From an uncultured Oscillibacter sp. (GTDB taxonomy: Bacteria > Bacillota > Clostridia > Oscillospirales > Oscillospiraceae): DNA of 9,919 nucleotides. The stretch spans positions 1-9,919 of the forward strand of contig CAJTZI010000060.1 in assembly GCA_910584075.1 (NCBI GenBank). Direction: 5' to 3'. A program made the translations under genes and the position numbers. Positions 5,811-9,919 of the stretch are shown piece by piece. Position 1 is the first letter of the stretch. Each line of letters begins with the position of its first letter. The notes beneath the pieces are model-generated. The model searched no databases, had not been told where the DNA came from, and saw nothing but the letters and a program-made list of their open reading frames with translations.

Positions 5811-6920
5811 CTAATCTCCCTGCGGCGTCCCGGTGGGCTGGCGGGTGTTCAGCCACTCCCTCAACCGCTCGATCTCCTGGCAAATTCCACGATCGGAGGG
5901 TGAATCCCACAGATACCGCCGCTGCTCGATCAGACCCAGGGCCCGCCGGCAGAGCGCGGCAGAGAGCGGAGGCGTAGTTTCTCTGAGGTTCAGCCAGACG
6001 AAACGCAGATGTTCCAGCTGCGACAGGGTTGCCAACAGTGCGGCTCTCTGCTGGAGCGAGTTCTCGTACCACTGATACATGGCCGTCTCGGCCTGGACGA
6101 TGACCTCCTCTATCGCCTGCTCGCAGACGCCCGGGGTATCCATTCGGTTCAGCAGAATATTGATCAACAGATTTGAAACTTCATTGTAAAGAGAGCTCCA
6201 GGCCGTCCCCTCAGCGGCGGCTTTCTCCAGGGCCCTGTGCCATGCCCGGAGCAGAGGCTCCGCACGGGGTCCAATAACCTGCCAGTCCTGCCCGGACGCG
6301 CACTGGTTCCAAAATCGAAAATGCTTTTCCCCCATGTCCGCAAAGGTAACGCAAGCGCTCAGCCGGGACCACCCTTCCTCCGTAAGACGGGGGAGCATTG
6401 CGCGTACGGTCCCAACACAACCCTCCCGGAAGAGTACGCTAATTTGCAGGAGATATTGAAATCGTTCTGGGGAGAAAGCGCAAAGCTGAAGCAGACCCTT
6501 TGCCGCGGCAGTTTCCGCCTGTTCCGGCAGCGGCCCGCCCTGGGGGATCCTCCGGAGGCACTCAAAGAGAACGTTTACATTGGAGATCATCCCCGTTTCC
6601 ATCCAATGAAGCATGGTCTCACTGTCCACATGGAGCAGGATGACAACGATGTCCATCATGGACGGCTTTTCCCCTAAAATCCGCAGAAACTCTCCCTCGT
6701 CGCACGCGATTGCCTTTTTGCAGAGTTCCTCCAGCTTTGGAAATGGCGGATAGCCGCATCCTTGTTCCAATGCATCGACCGCCTGGTAGAACGTCCGCCA
6801 GTGGTCCTCCACCTGGCTGGCCTGCAAGTCTTTTGCGTAATTTTGATCTGTCCTGCGCCGTGAGGCCTCCGGAGTGGTGGTGCAATGTACGGAGCGCAGC
6901 GCTTTCCAGAGTTCATCCAT
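5811..6920 (-). CDS. hypothetical all-helical protein, last gene of the minus-strand operon
   Basis: This 369-residue protein begins MDELWKALRS. I do not recognise its family. The composition is rich in L, E, A, R, W and C, with amphipathic stretches throughout, pointing to an all-alpha, possibly repeat-type (HEAT/TPR-like) cytoplasmic protein. No signal peptide, membrane segment, Walker motif or nuclease motif is visible. A longer frame starts at 6989, but the start at 6920 is chosen because GAGGAGG lies about ten bases upstream and because it overlaps the stop of the previous gene by eight bases (ATGGATGA), a typical translational-coupling arrangement. The coupling suggests that it acts with the PLD-like protein upstream, perhaps as partner or regulator. 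No terminator with a T run was seen downstream on the minus strand before 5733. Confidence 0.75.
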   Translation of the reverse strand: MDELWKALRSVHCTTTPEASRRRTDQNYAKDLQASQVEDHWRTFYQAVDALEQGCGYPPFPKLEELCKKAIACDEGEFLRILGEKPSMMDIVVILLHVDSETMLHWMETGMISNVNVLFECLRRIPQGGPLPEQAETAAAKGLLQLCAFSPERFQYLLQISVLFREGCVGTVRAMLPRLTEEGWSRLSACVTFADMGEKHFRFWNQCASGQDWQVIGPRAEPLLRAWHRALEKAAAEGTAWSSLYNEVSNLLINILLNRMDTPGVCEQAIEEVIVQAETAMYQWYENSLQQRAALLATLSQLEHLRFVWLNLRETTPPLSAALCRRALGLIEQRRYLWDSPSDRGICQEIERLREWLNTRQPTGTPQGD

Positions 6921-8253
6921 GACAGCGTTCCTCCTCGCTATCCCAGATCTGACAGGAATCATCCTCCAGCGCCGCCCACAGTTCCTCAAAGTCGTCCAGG
7001 ATGTACCGGGGGTTTGCGACCTGCTGGAGGATGTGGTGTTTCTTTCCGAAGCTGTTGACAGAGGTGCCCAGGGACCACACCCTGGGCGCCCCCTCCCGCG
7101 GAATCAGGATCAGGAAGCGGTCGTGGAAAGGAAAACCAAAGAGGCTGTGCTGGATCCGCCAGCGCAGATTGATCCCCAACTGGTTGCTTCCGCCGGCCAG
7201 CGTATCCCGCTGAGCCGCTTTCCAGCTCTCCAGCGTACCCTCCTTGATAACCACGTTGGATGTGATCGCCCGGAGCTCCTTGCCGCCGGTGTTGGTAAAG
7301 TACCACGTCTCCAAAAGGTCCTGGGCCGTCAGGTAGGGGTCCCACAGGCAGGCGCGGGCCAGCGGCTCCATGCGCATCAGCCTGCGCAGGTCCTCCAGGG
7401 CCTTGGCCCGTTCATCTCCGGCCCTGCCGTATCGGACGAACTCCAGCCGCTTGACCAGCTCCTCCATGCGCCGTTCATACTGCCTCTGCCGGGACGCCTC
7501 CTCCCAGGGAGGGGCAGGCTGGCCCGCGGAAATCGGGATTACGGAGTTGACCGTGATCTGTTCGGATGTTCCGTCTGGCAGTCTGACCGTCCGGACGCAG
7601 TCCGCATCGCCCTCGATTTCCAAAATCCCGCCGACCTGCCGGATCGTGGAGGTTGTCTGCCACAGGATGGGAATGCCGTTCTCCATATCCGTCAGAGCAA
7701 TTACATAGGGGCCGCCTGTATTGGAGAGATACAGCGCCAGACTGCCGTCCTTTCCCATCGCGGCATGGTGGTCCATCAGCAGTTCGTCATGATCCGTGAA
7801 CACGTTCAGGGCATACTTCTCTGTGGACTGGACCCGTTCATCAAAGCTGACGGAACAGGTAACGGCCGTCTCTGTGTGCGAGAGTTTGCAAAAAGCGATC
7901 TCCTGAGGAAATTGAAAGAGGACATTCCCAATATGGTCCGAGAGCGTGAAGAGGTCAATGGGCAGCAGTTCCCGGATTCGCAGAGCGGCTTTCTGAAGCT
8001 CTGCCGCTTTCAGCATTCGCAGGATCCTATCCTGTTCGCCGAACCACTCGGAGACCATGCTGCCACGAAAATTGTTTTTCAACACAGAATTTACCAGTAT
8101 GGTCACAGTGCTGCATCTTGGTACAAAGTACGCGGGAACCGGCGTCATAAGGGCCGTCTCCAGAGGACCCAGCGGCGTGGCAATCTGCCCGTTTTGCGCC
8201 TGAATCTCACGGAGTATGTCAGCCGCCGCCTCCAGTGAAATGTGATATTGCAC
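6913..8253 (-). CDS. PLD-like (HDRF motif) protein, VPA1262-like; downstream part of a frameshifted gene
   Basis: This open frame encodes 446 residues from a GTG at 8253. The C-terminal part carries LWDPYLTAQDLLE (303-315), FHDRFLILI (376-384) and WSLGTSVNSFGKKHHIL (393-409). This H-D-R-F plus G-T-S-x-N layout is a degenerate phospholipase-D-like active-site pattern found in proteins of mobile and defence regions. The overall layout recalls the VPA1262 family, from memory and unverified. The middle (251-300) is highly charged and probably helical. The GTG is not a credible start, since it has no ribosome binding site. The matching N-terminus is encoded upstream in another frame, and adding one base in the T7 run at 8288-8294 joins the two into 518 residues starting at 8468. 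The gene overlaps the next gene by eight bases. Function is unknown; nuclease or lipase activity is only suggested. Confidence 0.72.
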   Translation of the reverse strand: MQYHISLEAAADILREIQAQNGQIATPLGPLETALMTPVPAYFVPRCSTVTILVNSVLKNNFRGSMVSEWFGEQDRILRMLKAAELQKAALRIRELLPIDLFTLSDHIGNVLFQFPQEIAFCKLSHTETAVTCSVSFDERVQSTEKYALNVFTDHDELLMDHHAAMGKDGSLALYLSNTGGPYVIALTDMENGIPILWQTTSTIRQVGGILEIEGDADCVRTVRLPDGTSEQITVNSVIPISAGQPAPPWEEASRQRQYERRMEELVKRLEFVRYGRAGDERAKALEDLRRLMRMEPLARACLWDPYLTAQDLLETWYFTNTGGKELRAITSNVVIKEGTLESWKAAQRDTLAGGSNQLGINLRWRIQHSLFGFPFHDRFLILIPREGAPRVWSLGTSVNSFGKKHHILQQVANPRYILDDFEELWAALEDDSCQIWDSEEERCHG

Positions 8254-8468
8254 CGCCAGGAGGCGAATGCCGTCTCCAAACCTCTCGTTTTTTTCGTGAG
8301 AAAGACAGGCTCGCCAGAGGCCAGCTCCCGATCCTCGAAAACCAGTATCGTAAAGAGGTTGTGGGCCCTGCCGTCATGATCCAGCAGGCCGCAGACAGTG
8401 ACCTCACAGGAGCGGTAAAAACCGAGTACGCCGGGCCTCAGCCACAGTTCAAATTGTTCCAGGTCCAT
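8145..8468 (-). pseudogene. 5' part of the frameshifted PLD-like gene
   Basis: From ATG 8468 the frame encodes MDLEQFELWLRPGVLGFYRS and continues naturally through LFTILVFEDRELASGEPVF to residue 60 (TKK). It then becomes unnatural, W/R-rich sequence up to the stop at 8145. The break coincides with a run of seven A on the coding strand (T at 8288-8294 on the plus strand). With eight A, translation would continue TKK-NERFGDGIRLLAVQYHISL into the long downstream frame. A purine-rich binding site (GAGAGAGGA) lies four to five bases before the ATG. The intended gene is therefore about 6913-8468. The break may be a true mutation, phase variation, programmed slippage or a sequencing error. Confidence 0.65.
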
Positions 8469-8626
8469 AAATCCTCTCTCACTAAAATCTCTTTGTGTTC
8501 TTCCCCGGCGGGCTGTTCTTTTCGCCCATTTGGGTATACTGGCTCCAGCCAATGGGAAAGTTTCTCCAAAGGCAGCGCCTCGCCCAGACAGCGGTCCCAC
8601 TGCCGCACTATACAAATGATCTGCAC
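8438..8626 (-). CDS. small hypothetical protein, first gene of the minus-strand operon
   Basis: A 62-residue frame starts at GTG 8626 with GGAG six bases upstream. It begins (V)QIICIVRQWDRCLGEALPL and continues with EKLSHWLEPVYP. The composition is natural, with W, E and L in amphipathic spacing, unlike the overlapping plus-strand frames. The last 31 bases overlap the start of the PLD-like gene, an arrangement that supports co-translation. The frame is also open up to a TTG at 8665, but that start has no binding site. I do not recognise the protein; a small partner or antidote to the larger proteins is possible but only inferred from position. Confidence 0.42.
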   Translation of the reverse strand: MQIICIVRQWDRCLGEALPLEKLSHWLEPVYPNGRKEQPAGEEHKEILVREDLWTWNNLNCG

Positions 8627-8671
8627 CAGTGTCTCCAAAGAGGTCAGCAAACATTTTTTAGACAATTTTGG

Positions 8672-8693
8672 GCGGCTTATAGCCGCTTTTGTT
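8672..8693 (+). terminator. short hairpin with T-rich tail
   Basis: GCGGCT (8672-8677) pairs with AGCCGC (8681-8686) around a 3-base loop and is followed by TTTTGTT. It has terminator shape on the plus strand, although no plus-strand gene was found upstream of it. On the minus strand it would lie in the leader of the three-gene operon. It could also be the relic terminator of a lost gene. Confidence 0.4.
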
Positions 8694-8750
8694 CCACTCT
8701 ATTTGCTTTCTGGCACTCTTTGAAACCAGTGTTTCCATGTACTCCTTGTT

Positions 8751-8775
8751 TGTCTGTGGCTGTTTATGTGGTCAG
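8751..8775 (+). repeat. right copy of the 25-base imperfect direct repeat
   Basis: TGTCTGTGG (8751-8759), five different bases, then TATGTGGTCAG (8765-8775), matching 115-139 in both outer blocks and in spacing. It lies upstream of the minus-strand operon and of the CAP gene promoter. Confidence 0.5.
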
Positions 8776-8801
8776 GAGGATTGACGCTCCGGAAGAGGCA
8801 C

Positions 8802-8830
8802 CCTACAAACACAACGAAGCACTGTATAAT
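8802..8830 (+). promoter_or_regulatory. sigma-70-type promoter of the CAP protein gene
   Basis: A perfect TATAAT (8825-8830) is preceded at 17 bases by the partial -35 CCTACA (8802-8807). A better -35, TTGACG (8781-8786), is too far away to pair with it. The start would be near 8837, giving a leader of about 120 bases. Confidence 0.5.
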
Positions 8831-8955
8831 TCGCTTGCTTTTCACCTCTGTATTTCTACATTTTATTCCCGAAAATCGCTCGACTTACGGACTCCATTCC
8901 AGTATTGTATTGCTTGCAAAAGTACCCCAAAATATGGAATACAGGAGGAATACGT

Positions 8956-9735
8956 ATGACCAACATGAAAAAATGCATTTCCGCCGCACTGACCGCAGCC
9001 GCCCTCACTATCGTTCTCACCATCCCTGCAATGGCAGCGGAGACGCCTGATGAACCCGTCCGGGTGAGCAGCTACAAGGGCAGTACCCTGGAGGTAGGAG
9101 AGCGTAGCGGCCTCATCATCGGTCCCAGCGGTACGGAGTACGCCGTCACCTCCAGCAACCCAGACACGGTAGCGGTGGAGCAGGTGTTGACCTTCTGGGT
9201 GGCTGTCGCCAAGGCGGAGGGGAGCGCGCAGATCACCGCATCCAACAGGGCCGGGGAACGCGGGAGTGTAACTCTGACGGTCGGTTCCTCAGTCCCCGCC
9301 GCGCCGGAAGCACCTGCCAGCGGGGACAACACTGGCCTGATAGACAACCTGGAGATACGGCAGGAGATGATCCACCTCATCAACCAGACCAGAAAGACCA
9401 ATGGAGTGTCAGAGTTGCCGGTCAATGAGGCTCTGATGAACGCCGCGCAAGTCTGCTCCAACCGGCGCTACACTTGGCACCACGCCCCGGAGGAGGGTCA
9501 GGCCGCTGCCGAGGTCGGATATCCCTACGGCTTCGGTGATAACCTCACCGTGTTCACTGGTACAGACAACGCCGCTCAGCGCGCCGTCGATAACTGGATC
9601 AACTCCCCCGGTCACTTTGAAACCATGATCGACCCCAGATGCGACTGTATCGGCGTGGGCGTGACCCAGTACGACGGCATCACCTACTGCTATATGTTTG
9701 TCGGGATACCCAACAGCGTCAACTTCTATGCATAA
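8956..9735 (+). CDS. secreted CAP/SCP-domain protein with bacterial Ig-like domain
   Basis: This 259-residue protein begins MTNMKKCISAALTAAALTIV and has a clear signal peptide ending near AMA-AE (residues 25-29), so it is exported. Residues about 34-110 resemble a bacterial Ig-like (Big_2) domain: TLEVGE, SSNPDTVAVEQV and AKAEGSAQITASN. A short P/A linker (112-126) leads to a CAP (SCP/PR-1, YkwD-like) domain, about 133-250, with HHAPEEGQAAAE, GFGDNL (the usual GENL has D here), WINSPGH (214-220), MIDPRCDCIGVGV and a final YMFVG. CAP domains occur in many secreted clostridial proteins; their molecular activity is mostly unknown. The ATG at 8956 is chosen for AGGAGG seven bases upstream; a longer frame from 8905 would add residues before the signal peptide. 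It appears to be a single-gene unit with its own promoter and a hairpin downstream. Confidence 0.9.
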   Translation: MTNMKKCISAALTAAALTIVLTIPAMAAETPDEPVRVSSYKGSTLEVGERSGLIIGPSGTEYAVTSSNPDTVAVEQVLTFWVAVAKAEGSAQITASNRAGERGSVTLTVGSSVPAAPEAPASGDNTGLIDNLEIRQEMIHLINQTRKTNGVSELPVNEALMNAAQVCSNRRYTWHHAPEEGQAAAEVGYPYGFGDNLTVFTGTDNAAQRAVDNWINSPGHFETMIDPRCDCIGVGVTQYDGITYCYMFVGIPNSVNFYA

Positions 9736-9745
9736 GCGAATAGTA

Positions 9746-9782
9746 GAGGAGGGCCGTCCAGGAGACTGGATGGCCCTTCCTC
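9746..9782 (+). terminator. hairpin after the CAP gene
   Basis: GGGCCGTCCAG (9751-9761) pairs with CTGGATGGCCC (9766-9776) with one G-T pair around a GAGA loop. GAGGA and TCCTC extend the stem past a one-base bulge. It begins 11 bases after the stop codon, but only two T follow the upper stem, so it is a poor intrinsic terminator by the usual rule. Confidence 0.55.
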
Positions 9783-9822
9783 GTGGCGGCACAGAGTATA
9801 GACAGGAAAATACAACACCGGG

Positions 9823-9860
9823 GAGCAGGTTTACTGCTCAGATATTGCGTACCAGTAAAC
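9823..9860. repeat. two overlapping, mutually exclusive inverted repeats
   Basis: GAGCAG (9823-9828) pairs with CTGCTC (9834-9839) around GTTTA. GTTTACTG (9829-9836) can instead pair with CAGTAAAC (9853-9860). The two hairpins share bases and cannot coexist. They lie just upstream of the promoter at 9884-9912, so they could also be protein-binding half-sites. Confidence 0.4.
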
Positions 9861-9883
9861 AATGAAATAAGCCCCTGAACGGA

Positions 9884-9912
9884 TTGCAAATATTTCCTCG
9901 AACGTATATAAT
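9884..9912 (+). promoter_or_regulatory. sigma-70-type promoter for a gene beyond the window
   Basis: TTGCAA (9884-9889) and TATAAT (9907-9912) are separated by exactly 17 bases. The -35 sequence is the same as in the promoter at 372. Its gene starts after the end of the window. Confidence 0.55.
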
Positions 9913-9919
9913 AAATGTC

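Noticed and set aside
5572..5814. 80-codon plus-strand ORF between the operons
   Set aside because: No ribosome binding site, runs through a strong terminator stem and overlaps a run of stable hairpins; better read as untranslated RNA.
6874..8238. 454-codon plus-strand open frame
   Set aside because: It opposes the minus-strand PLD-like gene. The minus strand has the recognisable HDRF and GTSxN motifs, coupled overlaps and an AGGAGG site; the plus frame has no binding site or motif.
8495..8959. 154-codon plus-strand frame before the CAP gene
   Set aside because: F/C/P-rich composition without domains; it runs through a hairpin, a repeat and the CAP promoter, and has no ribosome binding site.

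Overview
The window looks like chromosome of a GC-rich gut Clostridium relative (Oscillospiraceae, Flavonifractor/Lawsonibacter-like). That is inferred from strong AGGAGG-type ribosome binding sites, clostridial protein types (CitMHS transporter, secreted CAP protein with a bacterial Ig-like domain) and high GC in the coding regions. No rRNA, tRNA, CRISPR array or transposase gene was recognised.

Layout. (1) 1-400: the 3' tail of an upstream gene, a strong terminator, a possible 40-codon ORF and the promoter of the next gene. (2) 455-5214, plus strand: a compact sigma-54 regulon. A PAS/AAA+/Fis activator is followed by an intergenic region with three copies of a 16-bp palindrome and a textbook -24/-12 promoter. 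That promoter drives a CitMHS-family carboxylate transporter, an AtuA-family (DUF1446) protein and a separate small AtuA-like C-terminal domain protein. The logical reading is that the activator senses a small molecule, switches on uptake of a citrate-like acid, and the AtuA pair processes it; the substrate is unknown. (3) 5215-5810: about 600 bases without a convincing protein gene. They hold two adjacent inverted repeats, a terminator, and a region of stable hairpins ending in a second strong terminator that may encode a structured RNA. (4) 5811-8626, minus strand: a three-gene overlapping operon of a small ORF, a protein with a phospholipase-D-like C-terminal motif, and an all-helical protein of unknown function. 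The middle gene is broken by one missing base in a run of seven A (coding strand); adding one base restores a 518-residue protein. (5) 8627-8955: intergenic, with a hairpin, a promoter for the next gene and a repeat copy that matches one near the left end of the window. (6) 8956-9735: a secreted CAP-superfamily protein with an Ig-like domain, followed by a hairpin. (7) 9783-9919: two mutually exclusive hairpins and a promoter pointing out of the window.

The most interesting parts are the self-contained sigma-54 carboxylate/AtuA unit with its visible operator set, and the unrecognised minus-strand operon with the frameshifted PLD-like gene, which might be an inactivated or phase-variable accessory (possibly defence) system.
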